Part shown: in pieces, positions 14,152 to 21,064 of the stretch
How positions within the stretch are numbered: the first letter of the stretch is position 1
Layout of the letters: every line of letters starts with the position of its first letter
Source: SOKG01 sp964502665
GTDB lineage: Bacteria > Chloroflexota > Dehalococcoidia > SZUA-161
Direction of reading: 5' to 3'
Assembly: GCA_964502665.1 (NCBI GenBank)
Contig: CAZCXP010000015.1
Location: 1 to 28,036 of the forward strand
DNA: 28,036 bases
Made by a program: the position numbers and the translations under genes
Notes under the pieces: model-generated
Told to the model about the DNA's origin: nothing
Seen by the model: the letters and a program-made list of their open reading frames with translations, nothing else
Database searches by the model: none

Positions 14152-14838
14152 TCAGTGGCCCCACACCCTGCGCGCCTCCTCGAGGTCCTCAGGGAAATCG
14201 ATGTCGCACCAGGGGCGGCCGGTGGCGTGCACCTTGACCTGGTGGCCACGCTGGACCAGCCGCCGGATGAGCTGGGGGAAAGTGGTCCCCAGTTCCGTCC
14301 TGGCGACCCGCTCCAGCTCCCCAACCAGCGACGGAACTGCGTCTGGGGAGAACCTGGCTATCCCAATGAACTCCCCGTAAGGTTCGGCTACATCCTTGCC
14401 AATGGCGCTGACCGCACCCTGCCGCAGGACTACCTTTTCCGCTTCTTTGTCAACGCCTCTTGGGTCTACCACCAGAAGAATACCCTCTGCGCTGGCCAGC
14501 ACTTCGCTGATAAGCTCGGCTTGGAAGAGGACGTCGTCGTATAGCAGGACGAAACCTCGTTTGAGTTCCTGCCGCACCAGCCACAGATTCATAGCCACGT
14601 TGCATACGTCATAGAAGGGGTTGAAAACGCAGGAGGCTCTCCCGCTGCAGAACTCCTCCACCTGTTCAGCGCCGAAGCCCGTTATCACCAGCGTATCATC
14701 AACCCCGGCTTTTTGCAGGGCCTCCAACTGGTGGCCAAGGATGGCGTTGCCTCCCACGTCCAGGAGGCTGACCGGCGTGTGCTTGGTTAGGGGAAGCAGG
14801 CGAGGACTTGTCGCTGCTGCAGTGATAATCCCCTTCAT
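14152..14838 (-). CDS. LicC-like nucleotidyltransferase with degenerate NTP-binding loop
   Basis: This 228-residue protein of the GT-A-fold nucleotidyltransferase family aligns with the two larger enzymes upstream: N-terminal MKGIITAAATSPRLLPLTKH (1-20), LLDVGGNAILGHQLEAL (25-41), YDDVLF (100-105), YGEFIGIARFS (154-164) and CDIDFPEDLEEA (211-222). The loop that normally reads G-x-G-x-R is here A-A-T-S-P-R (8-13), and the Lys of the P-K motif is missing (TPVSLL, 21-26, against KPKCLL). The acidic metal ligands (D101/D102 and D212/D214) remain. It could use a different nucleotide or headgroup, have low activity, or be a regulatory partner. Its ATG lies 3 bases after the phnE stop, so the two are surely cotranscribed. 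Four cysteines (C64, C70, C79, C211) are unusual for the family. Confidence 0.8.
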   Translation of the reverse strand: MKGIITAAATSPRLLPLTKHTPVSLLDVGGNAILGHQLEALQKAGVDDTLVITGFGAEQVEEFCSGRASCVFNPFYDVCNVAMNLWLVRQELKRGFVLLYDDVLFQAELISEVLASAEGILLVVDPRGVDKEAEKVVLRQGAVSAIGKDVAEPYGEFIGIARFSPDAVPSLVGELERVARTELGTTFPQLIRRLVQRGHQVKVHATGRPWCDIDFPEDLEEARRVWGH

Positions 14839-14841
14839 CTC

Positions 14842-15633
14842 TTAACCCTCCACTCCAGTGATAAACCGCATGCGGACAAAGGCGCTGAGCCGGTCGATCA
14901 GGATTACCGTGACCACCATCACTATTATAGTGGTAAGCACTTCCTCGTTCTTGAACAAGCGCACGGAGGTGATGAGCTCGAAGCCAATCCCCCCCGCGCC
15001 CACCAGCCCGAGCACGGTAGCAGCGCGAAAGCAGTGCTCCAGGTAGTAGAAGGTGTAGCCAATGAACAAGGTCCTTACCTGGGGCACAATACCGTAGTAC
15101 ACAGTCTGGACACGGTTGGCCCCCGTGGAAGCTACGGCTACCACTAGCTCCTGGTCAACGGCCTCGATGGCCTCGGAGAAGTACCTGCCCAGGGCGCCGA
15201 CAAGGTGCACCGTCAAGGCCAGAACCCCGGGGAAAGGGCCAAGGCCCACCATTGCGACGAATAAGAGCGCCCAGATTATCTCATTGATGCCGCGGCAGAG
15301 GTCGAATAGGGTGCGAGTGGCCTGGTATACCGGGCGGTAGGGCATAACGTTCCGCGCCGCCAGAAAAGACAGGGGCAGGGCGATGATAGCTCCGAAGGTG
15401 GTCCCCATAATGGCCATCTGGAGCGTCTCCCCAACAGGTCCCATAAGCCCGCCGAGGATGCTCAGATCGGGGGGGAACATCCGCCCTATGTAGTCAATAA
15501 TATGGGGGAAACCGCGAAAGAACGTGATGGGATTGCTGTCGGTGCCCTCAATTGCCCAGTAGTAGATGGCTACGACGACCAGCAATGTGGTGATGTGGCG
15601 GAGCTTGCCTGGTATCCTTAGCTGTGGGGTCAC
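14842..15633 (-). CDS. phnE: Phosphonate-type ABC transporter permease
   Basis: The 263-residue integral membrane protein has about six hydrophobic segments (roughly 15-28, 70-93, 115-132, 137-147, 190-212, 232-247). The cytoplasmic coupling EAA loop is present as EAIEAVDQELVVAVASTGAN split over 154-173, followed by a G-I-V-P-Q motif (181-185), as in PhnE proteins. The C-terminal RAATVLGLVGAGGIGFEL (203-220) is a PhnE/PtxC hallmark. It forms the channel for PhnC and PhnD. The start is GTG 15633, three bases after the phnC stop. The full length (about 260-280 in the family) is kept. Substrates of the family include phosphonates, phosphite and other oxidised phosphorus esters; the sequence does not settle which. 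Confidence 0.92.
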   Translation of the reverse strand: MTPQLRIPGKLRHITTLLVVVAIYYWAIEGTDSNPITFFRGFPHIIDYIGRMFPPDLSILGGLMGPVGETLQMAIMGTTFGAIIALPLSFLAARNVMPYRPVYQATRTLFDLCRGINEIIWALLFVAMVGLGPFPGVLALTVHLVGALGRYFSEAIEAVDQELVVAVASTGANRVQTVYYGIVPQVRTLFIGYTFYYLEHCFRAATVLGLVGAGGIGFELITSVRLFKNEEVLTTIIVMVVTVILIDRLSAFVRMRFITGVEG

Positions 15634-15636
15634 ACC

Positions 15637-16452
15637 TTAGAACCCCCTTTTGCCGTAGAGGACCCAATCCTCGGTCTCTCCATAGATGTCAATTATGTCT
15701 TTATCCGTAAGCTCCTCGGGGGTGTTCTCGCAGACGATCTGCCCATCACGGAGCCCGACCAGGCGCGTGGCATAGGTCTTGGCCAGCTCCAACAAGTGAA
15801 GGCTGGCCACCAAGGTAATCTTGCCCTCCACGCATATTTCCTGGATGAGGTTCATGATCTCTTTCATAAGCTTGGGATCCAGGCTGGAGACGGGCTCGTC
15901 GGCGAGGATGATTCGGGCGCGCTGTGCCATTGCCCGGGCCACAGCTACGCGCTGCTTCTGCCCCCCGCTCAGGTCGCTCACCCGCTTTTGAGCGTACTTC
16001 TCCATGCCCACCCTCCTCAGACAGTCAGTGGCTATGGCAACGTCTTCCTCGCTGAAGCGCCCCAGAAGACTGCTCACCGTGCCTACATACCCCAGCCTGC
16101 CAAGGAGGACATTCTTCAAAGCGGCTGCTCCTTCGACAAGGTTGAAATGCTGGGATATCACCCCAATTTGGCGGCGCACTTGCGCGACCTCTTTGTTAGA
16201 AAGAGCGGTGATCTCCCTGCCATCGATGAAGACCTTGCCTGCAGTGGGCCTGATAGAGAGGTTCGTGCAGCGGAGCAGGGTGGACTTCCCAGACCCGCTG
16301 GAGCCCAAAATCACCATACGCTCGCCCCTGGCAACATCCAGATAGATATCCCTCAGAGCCATCTCCGTTTTGCTTCTGCCGCCGTCGGCCCCTGTCGCGC
16401 CGCGCCTGGCCCTGACCGGGTAGTAGTGGCTCAGCCCCTCTATCTTGATCAT
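15637..16452 (-). CDS. phnC: Phosphonate-type ABC transporter ATPase
   Basis: This 271-residue ABC ATPase is complete: Walker A GSSGSGKST (50-58), Q-loop Q101 in VISQHFNLV, signature LSGGQKQRVAVARA (161-174), Walker B IILADEP (181-187), D-loop SSLDP (189-193) and switch His H219 in ASLHLLELA. QHFNLVEGAAALKNVLLGRLG split over 101-121 is typical of PhnC. A Gly/Arg-rich insertion (RARRGATGADGGRSKTE, 14-30) sits before the A-loop region and is longer than usual. ATG 16452 follows GGGAG about 12 bases upstream; phnD ends 19 bp before it. It energises uptake through PhnE with the lipoprotein PhnD. Confidence 0.93.
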   Translation of the reverse strand: MIKIEGLSHYYPVRARRGATGADGGRSKTEMALRDIYLDVARGERMVILGSSGSGKSTLLRCTNLSIRPTAGKVFIDGREITALSNKEVAQVRRQIGVISQHFNLVEGAAALKNVLLGRLGYVGTVSSLLGRFSEEDVAIATDCLRRVGMEKYAQKRVSDLSGGQKQRVAVARAMAQRARIILADEPVSSLDPKLMKEIMNLIQEICVEGKITLVASLHLLELAKTYATRLVGLRDGQIVCENTPEELTDKDIIDIYGETEDWVLYGKRGF

Positions 16453-16471
16453 ACCGATAGCTATCTCCCAG

Positions 16472-17589
16472 CTATAGATCCAAAAGGTCGCGTGTCTCCC
16501 GGATGACGTCGTAGTCGGAATCTGTTACCGCCATATACTTCTCTATATCTCCCCATCCCTGGACGCGGTGTATGGTCTGCTCATCCATTTCGATGAGCGC
16601 CTGCTGGATCGCGTCCTTAAGGTCTTGAGGCAGATCACCCCTAACCGCTATCGGCGACCCGGGGATGGGCTCCGATTGGTAGATGATTATGTTCACCCCA
16701 GGGTCGATTTGCCCCTCGTTTACCATACGATAGTAAGAGGTATCGCTATCAGCGCCGGCGGCCACCATTTTGTTCTTGACCGCCAGTTCCACGCCATTGT
16801 GGGTCCCCGCGTAGTACACGGTGGAGAAGTCCCTTTCAGGGTCAATCCCGTTCTCCATCAGGACTTTCCTCGGTATCAGGTTGCCCGAGGTGGAGGCAGG
16901 ATCGACGAAGGCAAAGGAGCGGCCTTTGAGATCGTCCAGCGTCTCTATTCCCGAATCCGCCCTGGTGACGAAAACGCTCTTGTAGGTTGACTTTCCGGTA
17001 TCCCGCCTGACACCGTTCACCAGAGCCTCCGCCCCCGCCTCATCGACAGCCAAAATGTAAGAGAAGGGTCCAAACCAGGCCATGTCAATATGCTTGTAGC
17101 GCATGGCCTCTATGGCAGCGGTATAGTCCACAGTTACCTCAATCTCCATCTTGATACCGAGCTTCTCTTCCAAATACTCCGCCACGGGCTGGTATTGACG
17201 AACCATCTCGGCAGCATCATCCGCAGGGATCAGACCCATCGTGAGAACCTTGGGCCAGCTTTGCGTAGGTGTCGGCGTTGGCGTGGGTGTCGGTGTTGTT
17301 GCACCCACAGGCGTCTCTGTCGGTGTTGTGGTAGGTTCGACCTCCCCGCCCCCTCCACAGCCCACCGCCGCCAGCGTCATGAGCAAAAGAATGATGACGC
17401 CTGCTACNNNNNNNNNNNNNNNNNNNNNNNNNNNNNNNNNNNNNNNNNNNNNNNNNNNNNNNNNNNNNNNNNNNNNNNNNNNNNNNNNNNNNNNNNNNNN
17501 NNNNNNNCTCCACAGCCCACCGCCGCCAGCGTCATGAGCAAAAGAATGATGACGCCTGCTACACACCAGAGTTGCCTGACTCGTCGCAT
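16472..17589 (-). CDS. phnD: Phosphonate-type ABC transporter substrate-binding lipoprotein (contains assembly gap)
   Basis: The gene starts at ATG 17589 with an excellent ribosome binding site (AAAGGAGATATAAA) and is interrupted by 100 N. Removing the N run and one copy of the 55-bp duplicated flank gives exactly 963 bp, an uninterrupted 320-aa frame. The product has a short basic start (MRRVRQLW), a hydrophobic core (VAGVIILLLMTLAAVG) and a lipobox ending at C26, so it is a membrane-anchored lipoprotein. A Thr/Pro linker with five TP repeats follows. The periplasmic-binding-type domain shows IDMAWFGPFSYILA, FVDPASTSGNLIPRKVL and ADSDTSYYRMV, as in PhnD/PtxB proteins. It should capture a phosphonate-like ligand for PhnE-PhnC. 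It lies 87 bp after the second nucleotidyltransferase gene. The ligand cannot be named from the sequence. Confidence 0.9.
17408..17507. other. 100-N scaffold gap flanked by an identical 55-bp duplication
   Basis: Positions 17408-17507 are all N, a standard placeholder length. The 55 bases before the gap (17353-17407) and after it (17508-17562) are identical. This is what two contig ends sharing one k-mer overlap would give if they were scaffolded rather than merged. The gap probably contains nothing. Confidence 0.9.
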
Positions 17590-17676
17590 TTTATATCTCC
17601 TTTCTTTGTCGTTTTCTCAAATTGTTTAGACCCTGCCGATGGTTAACCCTTGCTTTCTCCAACGCTTCCGCCGACT

Positions 17677-18450
17677 CTAAGGCGCCTTGGGGACCTTATG
17701 TGCCACCCCAAAATGCTTCTGTGCCTCGGATAGATCCTGGAGGGTGTCGATCTCCATCCAGCCGCCTTCGATGTCAACAGTCGTCACCACTGAGCCGCTA
17801 TCCGCCAGCTCCTGGATCATGTCGGTTAGATATGCCTTCTCCAAGCAGTCAGCTTGGTGAAAGGGGGCATTGGGGTGCTCTTCTGCCACCCGATGATAGG
17901 CTGCTCTCATGGCCTCAGCCCCTGCTTTGGTGAACTTGGCCAGGCCGATGAACTCTCCGTGAGCCTCCTCGGGGCTGACAACTCCCTTGCCAATTTTCAC
18001 CACCATGCCGTTTTCAACCTCGACCAGCTCGGCCTCGGAAATCGGGTGCTGCTCACGTCCTTCATAGGTCTGAATCCAGTTAACGTCCACCGTCAAAGCG
18101 ATATCCGCCTCGCTATCGATGAGTCTGGCCACAATCTCGCCGCTGTAGATGATGTCTGAATAGGAGAAGACAAAGCCGTCGTTCATTTCACGCTCAGCGC
18201 AGAACAGCGACGTGAGCATGTTAGTCTCTTCGAAGTGTGGGTTCTCATAGTATGTCAGGTTGGGATAGTTGACCAGGTGGCTGCAATGCCCCCTTACCAC
18301 CGCAATCTTTTCGATCCCGTTTTCCCTCAGTGCCGCCAGCGCCCTCTGAAGGATGGTCCTACCCCCGACATCAAGAAGGCATTTTGGCTTTTCGCTAGTA
18401 AGAGGCCTTAATCGCCTGCCGGGACCAGCGGCAACGATAATCGCCTTCAT
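17677..18450 (-). CDS. LicC-like cytidylyltransferase-family nucleotidyltransferase
   Basis: The 257-residue GT-A-fold nucleotidyltransferase has an intact nucleotide loop MKAIIVAAGPGRRLRPLTSE (1-20) with KPKCLLDVGG (21-30), the SD metal-binding pair in YSDIIY (97-102), GEFIGLAKF (165-173) and a final WMEIDTLQDL (231-240). The pattern with HGEFIG is that of phosphocholine cytidylyltransferases (LicC) and the related CMP-aminoethylphosphonate enzymes, which join CTP with a phospho-headgroup and release pyrophosphate. NDP-sugar synthesis is an alternative. The real start is ATG 18450 with GGAGG four bases ahead; an upstream in-frame TTG at 18453 is less likely. It is about half identical in motif regions to the C-terminal part of the next gene upstream, from which 21 bp separate it, so it is probably a paralogue. 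Confidence 0.87.
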   Translation of the reverse strand: MKAIIVAAGPGRRLRPLTSEKPKCLLDVGGRTILQRALAALRENGIEKIAVVRGHCSHLVNYPNLTYYENPHFEETNMLTSLFCAEREMNDGFVFSYSDIIYSGEIVARLIDSEADIALTVDVNWIQTYEGREQHPISEAELVEVENGMVVKIGKGVVSPEEAHGEFIGLAKFTKAGAEAMRAAYHRVAEEHPNAPFHQADCLEKAYLTDMIQELADSGSVVTTVDIEGGWMEIDTLQDLSEAQKHFGVAHKVPKAP

Positions 18451-18471
18451 CAAGCCTCCATCTAGCTATGA

Positions 18472-19518
18472 CTAATCCACCTTCAACACCAACCGCAGCT
18501 CCCGGCTCACACGGTCGAGGTCCTCCAGGGTATCGATCTCCGCCCAACCACCGCGGATATCAACGTGGCACACTGGATAGCCCTGGTCTATGAGCTCCTG
18601 GATCATGTCGGTGAAATAGGCCTTGTCCAACGAAGGTGCCCGGTGAAAGGCTCCAGCCTTGTAAGTCTCAGCAGCCCACTCATAGTTCGCCCTAAGTATC
18701 TCCGCACCCTTCTTGCTGAACTTGGCAAGCCCGATGAACTCGCCGTAGACGTCACCCGGCGGCAGGATATTCCTTCCAATCTGTACTATCCGCTCGCCCT
18801 CAACCTTGACCAGCTCCGCCTCGGAAACCGGGTGCTGATGGCGCTGACGGTAGTGGCTCTCCCAATCGGTGTCGACCACGAGCGAGATGTCAGATTGATC
18901 CCGGAGCAGAAGCTCCAGCACTTCCTTGGTGTACAGAATATCCGAGTAGCAGAATATGAACTCATCGTCCATCTCACCCTTCGCATAGAACAACGACCTC
19001 AAGATGCCAGTATTCTGGTAGTCTCTGTTCTCGTAGTATCGAATAGCGGGATACCTGATCTTGTCTCCCTGGTACCCGCGCACCACCACGATGTCATGTA
19101 TACCACATGCCCTCAGGTTTTCCAGCTCTCTGCTGAGGATGGTCCTGTTCCCGATCTCCAGAAGGCACTCCGGTTTGTCCCTGGTGAGAGGGAGCAGACG
19201 GCTGCTCTCGCCGGCGGCCACGATGATGGCCCTTAAGTTCCGGTACGTTCCCAGCGAGCGGAGGTCCAGCCCCTGCTGGGAGAGCTCTTCCAGATAGCGA
19301 TCCAAGATCTCCTGACCACGACTTTCGAGGATGGCTTCGGCCAATCTGTCAGCCAGCTTTTCGCCAAGGCGGTTTAAGACTTTGCGGTGTAGCTGTTTGT
19401 TGGTCAGGGCAATTCCCAGTTCGGTGGCCAAACCATAGGCCCCGTGGCGCAGGCGTTTGTGCCCGGCCAGACCCTGGGCGGTCTTAAAAGCAGCTCCGCA
19501 GATATCGCAGGTTACCAT
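18472..19518 (-). CDS. C2H2 zinc finger fused to LicC-like nucleotidyltransferase
   Basis: This 348-residue protein has an unusual architecture. Residues 1-26 hold a classical C2H2 finger: C4-x2-C7-x12-H20-x4-H25, with the core sequence FKTAQGLAGHKRLRH. Residues about 30-92 form a charged helical linker. Residues 95-348 are a nucleotidyltransferase with AIIVAAGESSRLLPLTRDKP (97-116), CLLEIGNRTIL (118-128), YSDILY (191-196), YGEFIGLAKFS (258-268) and GWAEIDTLEDL (324-334). The catalytic part matches the neighbouring enzyme closely (for example QHPVSEAELVKVEG at 228-241 against QHPISEAELVEVEN). The expected activity is CTP-dependent activation of a phosphocholine- or phosphonate-type substrate. 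The finger might bind nucleic acid or partner proteins. The gene is first in its operon, and its ATG lies 11 bases behind a consensus -10 without a Shine-Dalgarno. Confidence 0.88.
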   Translation of the reverse strand: MVTCDICGAAFKTAQGLAGHKRLRHGAYGLATELGIALTNKQLHRKVLNRLGEKLADRLAEAILESRGQEILDRYLEELSQQGLDLRSLGTYRNLRAIIVAAGESSRLLPLTRDKPECLLEIGNRTILSRELENLRACGIHDIVVVRGYQGDKIRYPAIRYYENRDYQNTGILRSLFYAKGEMDDEFIFCYSDILYTKEVLELLLRDQSDISLVVDTDWESHYRQRHQHPVSEAELVKVEGERIVQIGRNILPPGDVYGEFIGLAKFSKKGAEILRANYEWAAETYKAGAFHRAPSLDKAYFTDMIQELIDQGYPVCHVDIRGGWAEIDTLEDLDRVSRELRLVLKVD

Positions 19519-19529
19519 GAGTGCTGAGT

Positions 19530-19558
19530 ATTATACTGAGTGACTGGATGTCTGTCAA
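19530..19558 (-). promoter_or_regulatory. Consensus sigma-70 promoter for the nucleotidyltransferase/phn operon
   Basis: Read on the minus strand: TTGACA (19558-19553), a 17-bp spacer, TATAAT (19535-19530). Both hexamers match the consensus exactly. Initiation 6-8 bases after the -10 would fall at about 19522-19524, only 4-6 nt before ATG 19518. No Shine-Dalgarno is present, so the transcript should be leaderless or nearly so. Confidence 0.85.
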
Positions 19559-19620
19559 TACCCTAAACCTCCCAGAATTTGGCGCCGCTTCCCCGCAAAG
19601 AAGGTAACCGCCCGAAGCAC

Positions 19621-19649
19621 TTGACAAAGAGCCGTCAATCGTGTACCAA
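19621..19649 (+). promoter_or_regulatory. Candidate promoter for the 78-aa membrane protein
   Basis: TTGACA (19621-19626) is followed after 17 bp by TACCAA (19644-19649), which matches the -10 consensus at three of six positions. It points away from the phn-operon promoter, so this intergenic region would be divergent. Moderate to weak support. Confidence 0.3.
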
Positions 19650-19751
19650 TGAAGCACGAGGAATGAAGCCGCAAGTTGTGGCAGTTTGCTGGGCAGCTCT
19701 CGCCTGCTCCCGCCGAGGGGCAGACTTTTGTAGTGAGCTGAGGTAATCGCG

Positions 19752-19988
19752 ATGAAACGTTTCACCCGCCTGACAATGACGCCTGTTGTCCCCGCCTTCT
19801 TCTATTTGGCTTTCCCTGAGACGGCAGATGGCTGTCTCGATCAGGGAACCGCCAGTGCTGTCCTTAAAGTGGCTGTCGCTGTCTTGGTAGGCGGAGTGTT
19901 TCTATATAACCATTTCCGGGACAGGATCAAGACGTTCTACAGGAACTTGGTCTCCCGAGGCGAAAAACGTGAAAGAGCCGAAGACTAG
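19752..19988 (+). CDS. Small single-pass membrane protein (78 aa)
   Basis: The 78-residue product has a basic, moderately hydrophobic N-terminus (MKRFTRLTMTPVVPAFFYLAF) that could be a signal or first membrane segment. It is followed by a short loop with one Cys (C28), a clear transmembrane helix (about 37-53, VLKVAVAVLVGGVFLYN) and a strongly charged tail ending RGEKRERAED. The helix-then-basic-tail order predicts the C-terminus in the cytoplasm. GAGGTAATCGCG before ATG is a reasonable ribosome binding site. I recognise no family. A 6-bp-stem hairpin (19996-20016, ATCCCC/GGGGAT) follows the stop but lacks a T-tract. It is divergent from the phn-linked operon. Confidence 0.6.
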   Translation: MKRFTRLTMTPVVPAFFYLAFPETADGCLDQGTASAVLKVAVAVLVGGVFLYNHFRDRIKTFYRNLVSRGEKRERAED

Positions 19989-20112
19989 ACAAAGTATCCC
20001 CAGCTCCTTTGGGGATCGAAGCGGGTTCGTTCTGCTTGGAGAAGCAAAACCGCAATAACGCGCCGATTCTTAGAGACGCCCAGGCTGTGGTGCTAGACAC
20101 CGCTGTTTGGTG

Positions 20113-20619
20113 CTATCTATTTGCGTAGATACTCCATGCATAAACAACGTACTTTCTATATGTATACAGCCCAATAGCGAACGTAACAAGAAGAAGTGGT
20201 AGTGCGTAGCTCCAACCGATTATGTACGCCATAATTGTCGGATACACAAAGGCAGCAAGGATGTTCGTATCAAGGTGAGGCACCGTAGGCCTTCCTTTTT
20301 TCCTTGAGATAAGCCACAGCACAGGGGCTGTAAGCGCCAGTCCTATCGCCCCTACTACAAAAAGCGATAACGCCTCGCCTTTTATGAGAAGTGCAACTCC
20401 GGTCAGAATAAGAAGAAAGATATCAGCCACGCCGTCAAAGACCGCTCCGTACGTGGCTATCTTCTTGCTTCTCCTGGCAAAGTACCCGTCAAGGTAATCG
20501 GTTATTGCAGCAGCAGCAAAGAGATAGTATGCAGCAAGCGGTTCATCCGAGAGTATGAGCCACATGATTACCGGAGTGGCAATAACCCTTGAAGCCGTAA
20601 TAACGTCTGCTATTCTCAT
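20113..20619 (-). CDS. CDP-alcohol phosphatidyltransferase family protein
   Basis: This 168-residue membrane enzyme has the exact CDP-alcohol phosphotransferase motif D-x2-D-G-x2-A-R-x8-G-x3-D-x3-D: D41, D44, G45, A48, R49, G58, D62 and D66. It has about five hydrophobic helices and is a little shorter than PgsA (about 180-200). Such enzymes transfer a phosphoalcohol between a CDP-linked donor and an acceptor alcohol at the membrane, most often making phosphatidylglycerophosphate. Its position, 0.6 kb beyond the start of a run of LicC-like cytidylyltransferases, leaves open a role in attaching a CTP-activated headgroup, but a plain PgsA-type role is as likely. It is on the same strand as that operon, but the plus-strand 78-aa gene lies between. 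ATG 20619 has AAGG about 8-11 bases upstream. Confidence 0.87.
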   Translation of the reverse strand: MRIADVITASRVIATPVIMWLILSDEPLAAYYLFAAAAITDYLDGYFARRSKKIATYGAVFDGVADIFLLILTGVALLIKGEALSLFVVGAIGLALTAPVLWLISRKKGRPTVPHLDTNILAAFVYPTIMAYIIGWSYALPLLLVTFAIGLYTYRKYVVYAWSIYANR

Positions 20620-20886
20620 TGCTCAGCCTTGCCCCTTGAGGCAGCGAAGAAGACCTGTCTGCTATCGGAATATATGGGGAGAAGGGCAAGGGCCGGTGTA
20701 TGCATAACATCTGGCAGAATGTAGTTTTTGGGCCAGGATGTGATATGATGAATTGCAAAAGCTGAAGAGAGGTCAATGGTCTGCATATCAAATGATTGAC
20801 ATCAATATAATTGCGCAGTCTACTTCTTGTCAAGGGACCGATTTGACCCAAGAATAGCGATTACCTTGAAGAACCGTGGGTACGGC

Positions 20887-20920
20887 TGGGTAGGTTGCCC
20901 GACGTCGGGCAACCTACCCA
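20887..20920. repeat. Perfect 34-bp palindrome, long copy of the repeat at 7189
   Basis: The arms read TGGGTAGGTTGCCCGAC on both strands, with no unpaired centre. The last 29 bp (20892-20920) are identical to 7189-7217. As RNA or single-stranded DNA it would give a 15- to 17-bp stem. It is located between two divergent genes, so it is not a terminator for either. Confidence 0.85.
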
Positions 20921-21010
20921 CTGAGCTCACGCCGAGGGCTCACGAAGAAGCCTGGCAATGACATAGCAATGTGGCAGCACCAACTTGGTCCCAAATCACT
21001 GTTTTTGGGT

Positions 21011-21042
21011 TTGACACGGTCGTAGCCGCCACTTTGTATATA
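21011..21042 (+). promoter_or_regulatory. Candidate promoter of the methyltransferase gene
   Basis: TTGACA (21011-21016) lies before a T/A-rich TTGTATATA segment (21034-21042). TATATA sits at a 20-bp spacing; TTGTAT at 17 bp matches the consensus less well. A transcript would start about 15-20 nt before ATG 21065, just leaving room for the AAAGGTGAG ribosome binding site. Confidence 0.35.
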
Positions 21043-21064
21043 AGAAGCTACCGAGAAAGGTGAG

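Larger units (their letters stand above)
20620..21064. other. 445-bp intergenic stretch
   Basis: The flanking genes diverge from here, so promoters for both should be inside. I find no coding frame with a ribosome binding site; open frames at 20543-20851 and 20914-21207 look random and overlap the flanking genes. It contains a perfect 34-bp palindrome (20887-20920) and a weak plus-strand promoter candidate near 21011. Confidence 0.6.

Noticed and set aside
17090..17629. Open frames running through the N gap on both strands
   Set aside because: They exist only because N codons do not read as stops. The region is the 5' part of phnD.
19996..20016. ATCCCC/GGGGAT hairpin after the 78-aa gene as a terminator
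   Set aside because: The stem is just 6 bp, the loop is 9 bases and no T-tract follows, so a terminator cannot be supported.
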